The notes: generated by a model not told the origin, from the letters alone. A stretch of 17,469 nucleotides of DNA from an uncultured Anaerovibrio sp. (GCA_900768695.1 CAAGDY010000424.1:1-17469), one strand, 5' to 3'; numbered from the stretch's first letter, positions 1 to 7,098 are shown. A program made the numbers and translations.

Positions 1-636
1 ATCAACTACGATGAGCTGTACAAAAAAATCTGTGATTATATTGATGCCGACTTGGAGTTTGCCGATTTTATGGGGATTATCTTCAATGGCGGCTGCTGGT
101 ATCCTCATGTGGTGACAGGCCAGCATGACCTGATGCATGAGTCCCTGATGAATCCGGAGGCGTTGCAGCAGGCGCAGCGGCAGCAGGGAGGCCTTGATTA
201 TGCTGACCTGCCTTATGACAAGCTCTATGATGCAGGGCTGGATGGCTACATTGAGTCCACCGAGGCATATCGTGCCTTGGCACAGTATTTCATGCAGAAG
301 AAGGGGCTTGATGTGCTGCAGGCGGCAGAGGCTGTGCGCAGCATCACCATCATTATCCAGAATGGCTACGGCATGAAGGAAATCGTGGGCTTTTTGGCTG
401 ATAATCAGCTGAAGATGGACAAAAGTGAAGATACTGACGAGCTGTACCAGCTGATTGGGGAGTATAATCATACCATGCCGCTCTGGATGCTGAAGGGGCA
501 TACCCTGGCAGAGACTGCCAGCCAGCCTCGTCCTGCCGTGGTACGGGAGGGCCGCAAGATTGGCCGCAACGAGCCGTGTCCCTGCGGCAGTGGCAAGAAG
601 TACAAGAACTGCTGTATAGGCAAGGAATGGAACTAA
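1..636 (+). CDS. SEC-C motif protein, 5' truncated by window edge
   Basis: The reading frame is open from base 1, so the gene starts upstream; 211 residues are visible, ending at TAA 634-636. The last ~25 residues carry the SEC-C signature: a GRNEPCPCGSGKKYKNCC block with the C-x-C...C-C cysteines that bind zinc in the C-terminal tails of SecA and YecA-like proteins. The rest is a mostly helical, acidic region without transmembrane segments that I do not recognise. SEC-C tails usually serve as small metal-binding docking modules, so a cytosolic protein with a quality-control or ribosome/SecB-type contact is possible, but the main domain gives no function. A good terminator follows 16 bases downstream, so this is the last gene of its transcript. 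The TTG at 52 is an in-frame codon and not a credible start, because coding continues upstream of it. Confidence 0.85.
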   Translation: MNYDELYKKICDYIDADLEFADFMGIIFNGGCWYPHVVTGQHDLMHESLMNPEALQQAQRQQGGLDYADLPYDKLYDAGLDGYIESTEAYRALAQYFMQKKGLDVLQAAEAVRSITIIIQNGYGMKEIVGFLADNQLKMDKSEDTDELYQLIGEYNHTMPLWMLKGHTLAETASQPRPAVVREGRKIGRNEPCPCGSGKKYKNCCIGKEWN

Positions 637-652
637 AAATTTGTGATAACAG

Positions 653-687
653 GGCATCGCTCCTTTGCCGGGCGGTGCCTTTTTCTT
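653..687 (+). terminator. Rho-independent terminator of the SEC-C gene
   Basis: GGCATCGC (653-660) pairs with GCGGTGCC (672-679), eight pairs including one U-G, around an 11-nt loop. The run TTTTTCTT (680-687) follows directly. It sits 16 bases after the stop codon of the SEC-C gene. Confidence 0.85.
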
Positions 688-731
688 GTGACAATATTTT
701 GAAAAAATGGTAAAATTTTCCTAAAAATATA

Positions 732-760
732 TTGACATAGCATGCCGCTGTTCACATAAT
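732..760 (+). promoter_or_regulatory. Sigma-A promoter of the HD-GYP/Hpt/kinase operon
   Basis: A perfect -35 TTGACA (732-737), a 17-bp spacer and the -10 CATAAT (755-760, five of six). The A/T-rich stretch 696-731 just upstream could act as an UP element. The start point would be near 767, giving a leader of ~110 nt before the HD-GYP start codon. Confidence 0.8.
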
Positions 761-876
761 AGAAGTAGCTGTGAAGGTTTGTAGCGGCATGTTTGGGGGA
801 TGCTCCGGCAGGCACAGGATGGAAATGCAGTCATGCGGAGGGAACGGCATGGGCTTCGGGAGAAAGGATGGGTATC

Positions 877-1950
877 GTGAAGAAGATTTTAATTGCTGAT
901 GACGTGGAGTTTAACCGCGATGTGCTGGGGGAGATATTTGGCGAGCAGTATGATATTCTGGAGGCGGCAGATGGTGAAGAGGCTATTGCCTGCATTCAGG
1001 AAAATTTTGAAAAGCTGTCGCTGATTTTTTTGGATTTGGTCATGCCGAAGCAGAGCGGCTTTGATGTGCTGGAGTATATGAAGAGATACGGCTATCTGGA
1101 GCTGGTGCCGGTGATTATCATCACGGGGGAGGCTACCTATGATACAGATGTGGCGGCCTATGAGTACGGCGTGGCGGATGTTATCTACAAGCCGTTTTCC
1201 CGTCAGGTCATCACTCGCCGCGCCCTGAACATCATAGAGCTTTATGAGCAGAGAAGAAATCTGGCCCTGAAGCTGGATGAAACGGAAACGGAGCTGCGGC
1301 AGAGCCGGAAAAAGCTGGAGGCCAACACGGAATTTTTGATTAATGCCTTCAGCTCCGTGGTGGAGTTCCGCAGCAGCATGAAGGCAGGCCTGCATATTGA
1401 CAAGGTGCGGCCTATGGCAAAGGTGCTGTTCCATACCTGGGCGGCACTGCACAAGGAATTTGACTACAACGAGGTGGATATCGCCCTGATGGTAAATGCC
1501 GCCGCCCTGCACGACATTGGCAAGCTGAGCATTCCGGACGAAATCCTCCTGAAGCGCGGCAAGCTGACGCCGGAGGAATTCAAGATAATGAAGACCCACA
1601 CCATCAAGGGGTGCGAGATTCTTGAGTGCTTCAAGCAGGAAATGGATGACAAGGATTTTTACAGATACTGCTATGATATCTGCCGCTACCACCATGAGCG
1701 CTATGACGGCAAGGGGTATCCTGACAGGCTGAAGGGTGATGAGATTCCTGTGTGGGCGCAGATTGTATCCATTGCAGAGGTGTTTGATGCACTGGTTGAT
1801 TCACGCTGCTACAGGGCGCCGTATGCTGTTGATGAGGCAATCCGCATGATCAAGGCCGGGGAATGCGGCACATTTTCGCCGGAGCTTCTGGAGTGCTTTG
1901 AAGCGGCCAAGTTCCAGCTGATTGCCATTGCGGAAAATGATGCCAGGTGA
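877..1950 (+). CDS. Response regulator with HD-GYP domain (c-di-GMP phosphodiesterase)
   Basis: A 357-aa cytosolic protein. Residues 1-~125 form a receiver domain with acidic pair D8-D9, phospho-acceptor D53 in the FLDLVMP strand, a threonine in IIITGE and the lysine of YKPF. After a short helical linker (~125-180) comes a complete HD-GYP domain: HD at 212-213 within HDIGK, HHE at 272-274 and GYP at 280-282. HD-GYP enzymes hydrolyse c-di-GMP to pGpG and GMP; no key residue is missing, so it should be active and controlled by phosphorylation. I chose GTG 877 because AGAAAGGA (861-868) is eight bases upstream; the in-frame ATG 868 would abut that site. It opens an operon with Hpt and hybrid kinase genes, which probably supply its phosphate. 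Confidence 0.92.
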   Translation: MKKILIADDVEFNRDVLGEIFGEQYDILEAADGEEAIACIQENFEKLSLIFLDLVMPKQSGFDVLEYMKRYGYLELVPVIIITGEATYDTDVAAYEYGVADVIYKPFSRQVITRRALNIIELYEQRRNLALKLDETETELRQSRKKLEANTEFLINAFSSVVEFRSSMKAGLHIDKVRPMAKVLFHTWAALHKEFDYNEVDIALMVNAAALHDIGKLSIPDEILLKRGKLTPEEFKIMKTHTIKGCEILECFKQEMDDKDFYRYCYDICRYHHERYDGKGYPDRLKGDEIPVWAQIVSIAEVFDALVDSRCYRAPYAVDEAIRMIKAGECGTFSPELLECFEAAKFQLIAIAENDAR

Positions 1951-2021
1951 CGGTGACTTTTATAAGAACATATATGTGGTAGAAAAAGGATGTACATTGA
2001 ACAGGAAAGCGGGTAATTGAT

Positions 2022-2366
2022 TTGACGATAGAAGAATTTTATGGTGCGGTAGGCGGCAGCTACGCCGCTGTCAAGGAATTGTTTCTTACAGATGAGCGCA
2101 TAAAGAAGTATGTGCTGAAGTTCCAGAAGGAGGGCAGCTATCAGAAGCTGATGGATGCCATTGCCTCCGGTGATGCCACGGCGTCCTTTGAGGCGGCTCA
2201 TGCCTTCAAGGGAGTGGCCGGCAACATCGGCCTGACCAGGCTCTACAATGCGGCAGCCGCCCTGACAGAGCAGCTCAGGAGCAGCGGTGAGCCGGCTGAC
2301 AGCGCTTTGGTGGCGGAGGTGTCGGCCTGCTATGATGAGGTGCAGGCCAAAATTCTGGAGCTGTAA
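2022..2366 (+). CDS. Stand-alone Hpt phosphotransfer protein
   Basis: A 114-aa protein consisting of one Hpt four-helix domain. The phosphorylatable histidine is H60 in the motif AAHAFKGVAGNIGL, which has the H-x-x-K-G arrangement typical of Hpt proteins. Hpt proteins carry phosphate from the receiver of a hybrid kinase to the receiver of a response regulator. Here both partners lie on either side in the same operon, 71 bases after the HD-GYP gene and before the kinase. The start is TTG 2022; AGGAAAG (2003-2009) is a rather distant ribosome-binding site (12 bases), so translation may be modest. No ATG or GTG offers a better start. Confidence 0.9.
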   Translation: MTIEEFYGAVGGSYAAVKELFLTDERIKKYVLKFQKEGSYQKLMDAIASGDATASFEAAHAFKGVAGNIGLTRLYNAAAALTEQLRSSGEPADSALVAEVSACYDEVQAKILEL

Positions 2367-2460
2367 ACGGTATATGTTCTTGTGGTGAATGGGTGCAAGG
2401 GGGCCTGTGTCGTGGTTTCTTGTCAGCAGAGGGATTGTGTTGCGCAGACGGAGGAAAGAA

Positions 2461-2478
2461 ATGTTCTGGATCAGATGA
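2461..2478 (+). other. Possible five-codon leader minigene coupled to the hybrid kinase
   Basis: The strong site GGAGGAAAG (2450-2458) is ideally placed for ATG 2461, but that frame reads only Met-Phe-Trp-Ile-Arg and stops at TGA 2476-2478. This stop overlaps ATG 2475, an in-frame start for the hybrid kinase, as ATGA. That layout is typical of translational coupling. Alternatively the same site may serve a CTG start at 2466 in the kinase frame. I see the layout directly; its use is inference. Confidence 0.35.
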
Positions 2479-4685
2479 TGGACTGGGTGAAGATTATTCA
2501 GTCCATGAGCAAGGTGTATACGTCTGTTTATTACATTGACATTCCAAATGACAGTTTTATAGAGCTGGCTTCCATACCGGAGGTGCGGGCATATATCGGC
2601 ACCTCCGGCAAGGCGCAGGAAAGGCTGAATCTTTTGCCGGAGAAGCTGTCCCTGCCTGAGTTTTACGAGGAGCTGCATAGCTTTGTGGAGCTTGCTACGC
2701 TGGATGACAGGCTGGGAAATTCCAGAGTGGTGTCCCATCAGTATCTCAGCCCGGTTTTGTGGCCGGGGCTGGCTCCGGGGCTGACAGAGGAATGGGTGCA
2801 GTGCAATTTTATCGAATGTGACCGTGACAGCAACGGCAGGCTGTGGCATGTGATTTTTGCCACGGAGTCCATTAATGCGGCCAAAATACAGGAGCTGGAG
2901 GCTCAGAGGAAAATCAAGGAGGCCAATGAGGAGCTGACAGCCTTGTTGGAGGAGCAGCAGGTACAGCAGGAAAAGCTGGCTGCTGCCATGAATGATCTGG
3001 AGAAAGCCAACGCCAGGCTGCATGAGGAAATGGAGCAGAAAAATAAGCTGATACAGGAGCTGGAGATTCAGCGGGATATTATCAAGGGTATCGGCTGTGA
3101 CTATTATTCAGTCCTGCTGGTGGACACCGAGGCGGATATGGTGACTATCTACAGGGAGGTCAGCAGGACGGGCGAGGAGATTAGCGAGCGCTTCAGGGCG
3201 TACAAGGATGTCCGTGGCGGCTGGTCGGAGGGCTTGGCCAGTTATGCGGAGGAGCTGGTGGCTGAGGCCGGTCGCAGGGAATTTCTCAAAAAGCTGTCCA
3301 TTGAAAGGCTGCGCCGGGGAAAGCGCAACTATTCCTTTACCTACGAGCGCATGTCCGGCAGCGATGTGAGCTATCTGCAGGTGGCGGTATCCTTTGTGCA
3401 GGAGGAGTGCGGACGCAAGGTGGCCGTGATAGGCACCCGCAACGTGGACAATCTCATCAAGGCGGAGAAGGAGCAGGAGATGGCCCTGCAGGTGGCTTAT
3501 TCGGCGGCGGAAACAGCCAACAAGGCAAAGACCATGTTCCTTTCCAGCATGTCCCATGATATCCGCACCCCGATGAACGGCATTATCGGCATGACGGCTA
3601 TCGCCATGCGCCATGCTGATGACCGGGAAAAGGTCATGGACAGCCTGCAGAAGATAGACAAGGCCAGCAAGCATCTCCTGGGGCTCATCAACGAGGTGCT
3701 GGACATGAGCAAGATTGAGTCCGGGCGGGTGGATCTGATAGAAGAGGAATTCGACCTGAAGGATTTGATTGAAAACATGGTGAACATCATGAAGCCGAAT
3801 ATTGATGAGCATCACCACAAGCTGACGGTAAACGTGAGCAAGCTGAGGCATACGGCCGTCATCGGTGACAGCCTGCATCTGCAGAAGGTGTTTACCAATC
3901 TTTTGGGCAATGCCATCAAGTATACGCCGGACTGCGGCAAGCTCAAGCTGAAGGCCTCCGAGAAGCCATGCGCCCAGGAAAAGACCGGCTGCTATGAGTT
4001 TGTCTTTGAGGACAACGGCATCGGCATGAGTGAGGACTACATCAAGCAGATTTTTGAGCCATTTGTCAGGGCGTCTGATGAAAGGCTGAAGAATATTCAG
4101 GGGACGGGCCTGGGAATGGCCATTACCAGGAATATTGTCCGCATGATGGGCGGTGACATCGAGGTCAGGAGCAAGCTGGGAGTAGGCTCCCAGTTTATTG
4201 TTACCGTGTATCTGAAGCATCAGGAGGCCCAGGAGAAGGAAAAGGGCGACGAGGGGCTGGAGAGCCAGGAAACGCCGCTGGAGAGCCTTGAGGAGCTGGA
4301 TTTGCACGGGCATAGGGTGCTTCTGGCCGAGGACAACGACCTGAATGCGGAGATTGCCATGGAGATATTGTCGGTGACGGGCCTTGAGGCGGAACGTGCT
4401 GCAGACGGTCAGGAGGCTGTAGGCATGCTGGAAAGTCATCCGGATGGCTACTATGACATGATCTTTATGGATGTGCAGATGCCGGTCATGAATGGCTATG
4501 AGGCGGCCAGGAAAATTCGCGGCAAGAGGAATGAATACTGCAGGCAGGTGCCGATTATTGCCATGACAGCCAATGCCTTTGCGGATGATGTGAAGGTGGC
4601 CATCAAGAGCGGCATGAATGAGCATGTGGCAAAGCCGCTTAATTTACAGGCGCTGGCCAAGGTATTGCAGAGGTGGCTGAAGTAG
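2475..4685 (+). CDS. Cytosolic hybrid histidine kinase with C-terminal receiver
   Basis: 736 aa from ATG 2475, with no membrane-spanning segment. Residues ~1-135 and ~206-335 are two sensor-like regions I cannot assign, separated by a long coiled coil (~136-205). Then follow a HisKA domain with phospho-histidine H361 (SHDIRTPMNGI), a HATPase domain with N box NLLGNAIKYT (~475), DNGIGM (~513) and GTGLGMA (~543), and a receiver with EDND and acceptor D666 (FMDVQMP). The expected path is H361 to D666, then the upstream Hpt protein, then the HD-GYP regulator. The start is uncertain: GTG 2382 and GTG 2412 (with AAGGGGG eight bases upstream) are in frame, and the best ribosome-binding site (2450-2458) suits CTG 2466 or a coupled ATG 2475. 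The input signal must be intracellular. Confidence 0.9.
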   Translation: MMDWVKIIQSMSKVYTSVYYIDIPNDSFIELASIPEVRAYIGTSGKAQERLNLLPEKLSLPEFYEELHSFVELATLDDRLGNSRVVSHQYLSPVLWPGLAPGLTEEWVQCNFIECDRDSNGRLWHVIFATESINAAKIQELEAQRKIKEANEELTALLEEQQVQQEKLAAAMNDLEKANARLHEEMEQKNKLIQELEIQRDIIKGIGCDYYSVLLVDTEADMVTIYREVSRTGEEISERFRAYKDVRGGWSEGLASYAEELVAEAGRREFLKKLSIERLRRGKRNYSFTYERMSGSDVSYLQVAVSFVQEECGRKVAVIGTRNVDNLIKAEKEQEMALQVAYSAAETANKAKTMFLSSMSHDIRTPMNGIIGMTAIAMRHADDREKVMDSLQKIDKASKHLLGLINEVLDMSKIESGRVDLIEEEFDLKDLIENMVNIMKPNIDEHHHKLTVNVSKLRHTAVIGDSLHLQKVFTNLLGNAIKYTPDCGKLKLKASEKPCAQEKTGCYEFVFEDNGIGMSEDYIKQIFEPFVRASDERLKNIQGTGLGMAITRNIVRMMGGDIEVRSKLGVGSQFIVTVYLKHQEAQEKEKGDEGLESQETPLESLEELDLHGHRVLLAEDNDLNAEIAMEILSVTGLEAERAADGQEAVGMLESHPDGYYDMIFMDVQMPVMNGYEAARKIRGKRNEYCRQVPIIAMTANAFADDVKVAIKSGMNEHVAKPLNLQALAKVLQRWLK

Positions 4686-4748
4686 CCAGCAAAGTTTTTT
4701 GAGAAATTTTTGATTTTTTTCAAAAAAGTGCTTGCATTTTTTTGCTGG
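4686..4748 (+). repeat. Nested A/T-rich inverted repeat after the kinase gene
   Basis: CCAGCAAA (4686-4693) pairs with TTTGCTGG (4741-4748), and inside it TTTTTTGA (4695-4702) pairs with TCAAAAAA (4720-4727). The inner stem followed by a T run at 4737-4743 could end the kinase transcript, but the stem is almost pure A/T, so it would be a weak terminator. The -35 box of the tRNA promoter lies between the two right arms. Confidence 0.55.
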
Positions 4749-4760
4749 ATATCATATAAT
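4732..4760 (+). promoter_or_regulatory. Promoter of the tRNA cluster
   Basis: -35 TTGCAT (4732-4737), a 17-bp spacer and a perfect -10 TATAAT (4755-4760). The start point would be near 4767, about 24 bases before tRNA-Asn. The same TTGCAT box occurs in the promoter at 5130. It overlaps the right half of the inverted repeat at 4686-4748. Confidence 0.8.
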
Positions 4761-4790
4761 AACACTTGTCGACGTCATGTGACATAACAC

Positions 4791-4866
4791 TCCTCGATAG
4801 CTCAGTCGGTAGAGCACCTGACTGTTAATCAGGCTGTCGCAGGTTCGAATCCTGCTCGAGGAGCCA
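4791..4866 (+). tRNA. tRNA-Asn (anticodon GTT)
   Basis: A 76-nt cloverleaf. Acceptor arms TCCTCGA (4791-4797) and TCGAGGA (4856-4862), discriminator G, and an encoded CCA at 4864-4866. The anticodon stem CCTGA/TCAGG holds the loop CTGTTAA, giving anticodon GTT (4824-4826). The T loop has the usual GGTTCGAATCC. It is the first of three tRNA genes on one transcript. Confidence 0.97.
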
Positions 4867-4869
4867 AAT

Positions 4870-4944
4870 GGCGCGTTGGTCAAGTGGTTAAGACACCGCC
4901 CTTTCACGGCGGCTTCACGGGTTCGAATCCCGTACGCGTCACCA
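4870..4944 (+). tRNA. tRNA-Glu (anticodon TTC)
   Basis: A 75-nt cloverleaf starting three bases after tRNA-Asn. Acceptor arms GGCGCGT (4870-4876) and ACGCGTC (4934-4940, one G-U pair), discriminator A and an encoded CCA (4942-4944). The anticodon stem CCGCC/GGCGG holds loop CTTTCAC, giving anticodon TTC (4903-4905). The T arm is GGGTTCGAATCCC. Confidence 0.96.
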
Positions 4945-4985
4945 CTTTGATTTAACGGGGGATGTATTTTACTTCCCTTATATAT

Positions 4986-5061
4986 GGGCGCTTAGCTCAG
5001 CTGGGAGAGCGTCTGCCTTACAAGCAGAATGTCAGCGGTTCGATCCCGTTAGCGCCCACCA
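4986..5061 (+). tRNA. tRNA-Val (anticodon TAC)
   Basis: A 76-nt cloverleaf, 41 bases after tRNA-Glu. Acceptor arms GGGCGCT (4986-4992) and AGCGCCC (5051-5057), discriminator A and an encoded CCA (5059-5061). The anticodon stem TCTGC/GCAGA holds loop CTTACAA, giving anticodon TAC (5019-5021). It is the last tRNA before the terminator. Confidence 0.97.
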
Positions 5062-5074
5062 TATATGAAGTTCG

Positions 5075-5101
5075 GAGGCTACTGATGGTAGCCTCTTTTT
5101 T
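5075..5101 (+). terminator. Terminator of the tRNA cluster
   Basis: A perfect 8-bp stem, GAGGCTAC (5075-5082) with GTAGCCTC (5088-5095), has a 5-nt loop and is followed by six T (5096-5101). It starts 13 bases after tRNA-Val. Confidence 0.93.
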
Positions 5102-5129
5102 GTGCTTTGCAGGGAGGGAGATTTTTTCC

Positions 5130-5158
5130 TTGCATTTTTCATATTTATCTGCAATAAT
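5130..5158 (+). promoter_or_regulatory. Promoter of the NfeD-floA operon
   Basis: -35 TTGCAT (5130-5135), a 17-bp spacer and -10 AATAAT (5153-5158). The start point would be near 5165, about 35 bases before the NfeD-like start codon. It follows the tRNA terminator, so the operon is separately transcribed. Confidence 0.7.
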
Positions 5159-5199
5159 ATTAGAAAACTAATGTGCAGTTTTTAGAAAGGGGAAGCCGT

Positions 5200-5454
5200 A
5201 TGGGATTTTTTTCTAATTTGTGGCACAGCATGGTGCTGAAGGATCAGACCTCTACGGACAAGGGATATGTCAGCGCGCCGGAGTATGAAAGGCTGGTGGG
5301 CAGGCAGGGGCTTGTTACCAGGGAGCTGCGGCCGGCAGGAACCGTGGTTATTGACGGTGAGCCGGTGGATGTGGTATCCGAGGGGGATTATATTGAAAAG
5401 GGTAGTCAAGTCACCGTGGTTGCCGTTACAGGCGGCCGTGTGGTGGTGAGATAG
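5200..5454 (+). CDS. Short NfeD-like OB-fold protein
   Basis: An 84-aa soluble protein. Residues ~35-84 (GLVTRELRPAGTVVIDGEPV, DVVSEGDYIEKGSQVTVVAV, ending GGRVVVR) match the pattern of the C-terminal OB-fold of NfeD proteins: G-x-a...L-r-P-x-G, then G-D-x-I-x-x-G. Full-length NfeD proteins carry a ClpP-like protease domain and several membrane spans before this fold; here only the fold remains, with a short hydrophobic N-terminus (FFSNLWHSMVL) that might touch the membrane. NfeD genes habitually accompany flotillin or stomatin genes, and floA follows after 78 bases. The start ATG 5200 has AGAAAGGGG (5184-5192) seven bases upstream; the in-frame codon at 5173 lacks such a site. Confidence 0.82.
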   Translation: MGFFSNLWHSMVLKDQTSTDKGYVSAPEYERLVGRQGLVTRELRPAGTVVIDGEPVDVVSEGDYIEKGSQVTVVAVTGGRVVVR

Positions 5455-5532
5455 ATATGCCGTGGCTGGCGGCTGTGTCCATGATTTTGCACTGCCGTGA
5501 GCCGGAGTGATTTTTTGAAAGGATGGAAGACC

Positions 5533-6519
5533 ATGATTTCGAGTATATTTTTTCTGATACTGGCGATAATCTTCATTGCCCTGTTCCTGCATTTTGTGCC
5601 GCTGCGGCTGTGGATTGCCGCAAGGGCAGCCAATGTGCCGCTGAACATCATTACGCTGGTGGGCATGCGCATGCGCCAGGTAATTCCCTCCAAGATAGTT
5701 ATGCCGCTGATAAAGGCCAACAAGGCAGGTCTTGATGTGGAGGTCAACCAGCTGGAGGCGCATTTTCTGGCCGGTGGTAATGTGGACAAGGTGGTGGACG
5801 CGCTGATTGCCGCCCATCGTGCCCAGATTCCTCTGCCTTTTGAGCGTTCTGCCGCCATTGACCTGGCCGGGCGCGATGTGCTGGAGGCAGTACAGATGAG
5901 CGTTAACCCGAAGGTAATCGAAACGCCGGTGGTTTCAGCTGTGGCAAAGAACGGCATCGAGCTGAAAATCAAGGCCAGGGTTACTGTGCGTGCCAACATT
6001 GACCGCCTGGTGGGCGGTGCCGGTGAGCCGACCATCATTGCCCGCGTAGGCGAGGGTATCGTTACCACGGTGGGCTCCTCGGAAAGCCACAATGATGTGC
6101 TGGCCAATCCGGATGACATCTCCAAGACGGTGCTGGGCAAGGGACTGGATGCCGGTACGGCCTTTGAGATTCTCTCCATTGATATCGCCGATGTGGATGT
6201 GGGACGCAACATTGGCGCGGAGCTGCAGACGGACCAGGCGGAGGCCGACAAGAGGATTGCCCAGGCCAAGGCAGAGGAACGCCGCGCCATGGCTGTTGCC
6301 AAGGAGCAGGAGATGAAGGCCTACACCCAGGAGATGGAAGCCAAGGTGGTGGAGGCGCAGGCAGAGGTGCCTCACGCTCTGGCAGAGGCCCTGAGAAGCG
6401 GCAACATGGGCGTGATGGATTATTACAACCTGAGCAATATCAAGGCAGATACGGATATGCGTGACAGCATCAGCAGAAGTACGGGAGATAACCAGCTTAC
6501 GCCGCCTGCCATAAAGTAA
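5533..6519 (+). CDS. floA: Flotillin-like protein FloA
   Basis: A 328-aa protein, the usual length for FloA. A hydrophobic hairpin at residues ~3-22 (SIFFLILAIIFIALFLHFV) anchors it in the membrane, followed by the SPFH/band-7 core and a charged coiled coil rich in Ala, Glu and Lys (~235-285: QAEADKRIAQAKAEERRAMA and onward). The C-terminus ends in a flexible polar tail. FloA forms oligomers in functional membrane microdomains and influences membrane fluidity and assembly of protein complexes. The start ATG 5533 has AAAGGA (5518-5523) nine bases upstream; an upstream in-frame GTG at 5497 adds 12 non-conserved residues without a ribosome-binding site. It is second in an operon with the NfeD-like gene and an unknown membrane gene. 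Confidence 0.94.
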   Translation: MISSIFFLILAIIFIALFLHFVPLRLWIAARAANVPLNIITLVGMRMRQVIPSKIVMPLIKANKAGLDVEVNQLEAHFLAGGNVDKVVDALIAAHRAQIPLPFERSAAIDLAGRDVLEAVQMSVNPKVIETPVVSAVAKNGIELKIKARVTVRANIDRLVGGAGEPTIIARVGEGIVTTVGSSESHNDVLANPDDISKTVLGKGLDAGTAFEILSIDIADVDVGRNIGAELQTDQAEADKRIAQAKAEERRAMAVAKEQEMKAYTQEMEAKVVEAQAEVPHALAEALRSGNMGVMDYYNLSNIKADTDMRDSISRSTGDNQLTPPAIK

Positions 6520-6531
6520 GTAGGTGATTGT

Positions 6532-7032
6532 ATGGATCTGTTGGATATGCTGGGATTTTTTCATCGGCTGGAGCGCTGGGTGGACACGCTGGCATCGCTG
6601 GCCCCCTTTCTCATGTTTGTGGCAGCCATCATCATCGGCAATCTTGGGGACAAGAAAAAGCCAAAGGTAAAGAAGTCGAAGCCCTTTCCGCAAAATGCCC
6701 CTCTGCCTGACATAAGGCGTCCTGCAGAGGTGACAGTGGATATAAAGCCGATTCCCCAGCCGCGCATCAGGCCGGAAACGGAGCATCGCCCCCATCATCC
6801 CTCCGAGTATGAGGAGGTACACAATCCTTATCAGATGTATTTGGAGGATGAGGGGAGCAGGAAGGCTGCCGGAGGGGATGCTGCACCTGCCAAAAAGGAA
6901 AAGGGGCGGCGGGATGAGGCTCCTCCGAGGGAGGCACAGCCTGCCGGGGTCATGAACGTATCACTGGTGCAGGCCATCATTTCAGCCGAGGTTCTGGGCA
7001 GGCCGAAGGCCCTGCAGCGCAGACGGCGCTGA
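6532..7032 (+). CDS. Unknown single-span, proline-rich membrane protein in the floA operon
   Basis: 166 aa. An amphipathic N-terminus (MDLLDMLGFFHRLERWVDTL) leads to one membrane span (~20-38, ASLAPFLMFVAAIIIGNLG). Then come a lysine cluster (DKKKPKVKKSK), a long Pro/Glu/Arg/His-rich region likely to be disordered, and a short hydrophobic C-terminal segment (~145-160, SLVQAIISAEVLGRPKAL) ending in an Arg run. The positive cluster after the span suggests that the long tail is cytosolic. I do not recognise the family. It begins 12 bases after floA with AGGTGA four bases upstream of ATG 6532, and a terminator follows, so it is the last gene of the operon. A scaffold or partner of FloA is a guess from position only. 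Confidence 0.8.
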   Translation: MDLLDMLGFFHRLERWVDTLASLAPFLMFVAAIIIGNLGDKKKPKVKKSKPFPQNAPLPDIRRPAEVTVDIKPIPQPRIRPETEHRPHHPSEYEEVHNPYQMYLEDEGSRKAAGGDAAPAKKEKGRRDEAPPREAQPAGVMNVSLVQAIISAEVLGRPKALQRRRR

Positions 7033-7044
7033 TATAGCTGATAC

Positions 7045-7073
7045 TTGTTAATTTCATAAGATAACGCTATAAT
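7045..7073 (+). promoter_or_regulatory. Promoter embedded in the preceding terminator
   Basis: -35 TTGTTA (7045-7050), a 17-bp spacer and a perfect -10 TATAAT (7068-7073). The -10 box is made from the left arm of the terminator hairpin at 7061-7098. Start of transcription would be near 7080, at the hairpin loop, so the new transcript escapes that terminator. It is the only promoter-like sequence in front of the glycosyltransferase gene. Confidence 0.65.
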
Positions 7074-7098
7074 AGATACGTTATAGCGTTATTTTTTT
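7061..7098 (+). terminator. Terminator of the floA operon
   Basis: A perfect 12-bp stem, ATAACGCTATAA (7061-7072) with TTATAGCGTTAT (7081-7092), has an 8-nt loop and a T run to 7098. It lies 28 bases after the last gene of the floA operon. Confidence 0.93.

Noticed and set aside
1990..2016. A short ATG frame before the Hpt gene (Met-Tyr-Ile-Glu-Gln-Glu-Ser-Gly, stop).
   Set aside because: It has a weak site (AAAAAGG right against the ATG) and does not overlap the Hpt start, so there is little reason to think it is translated.
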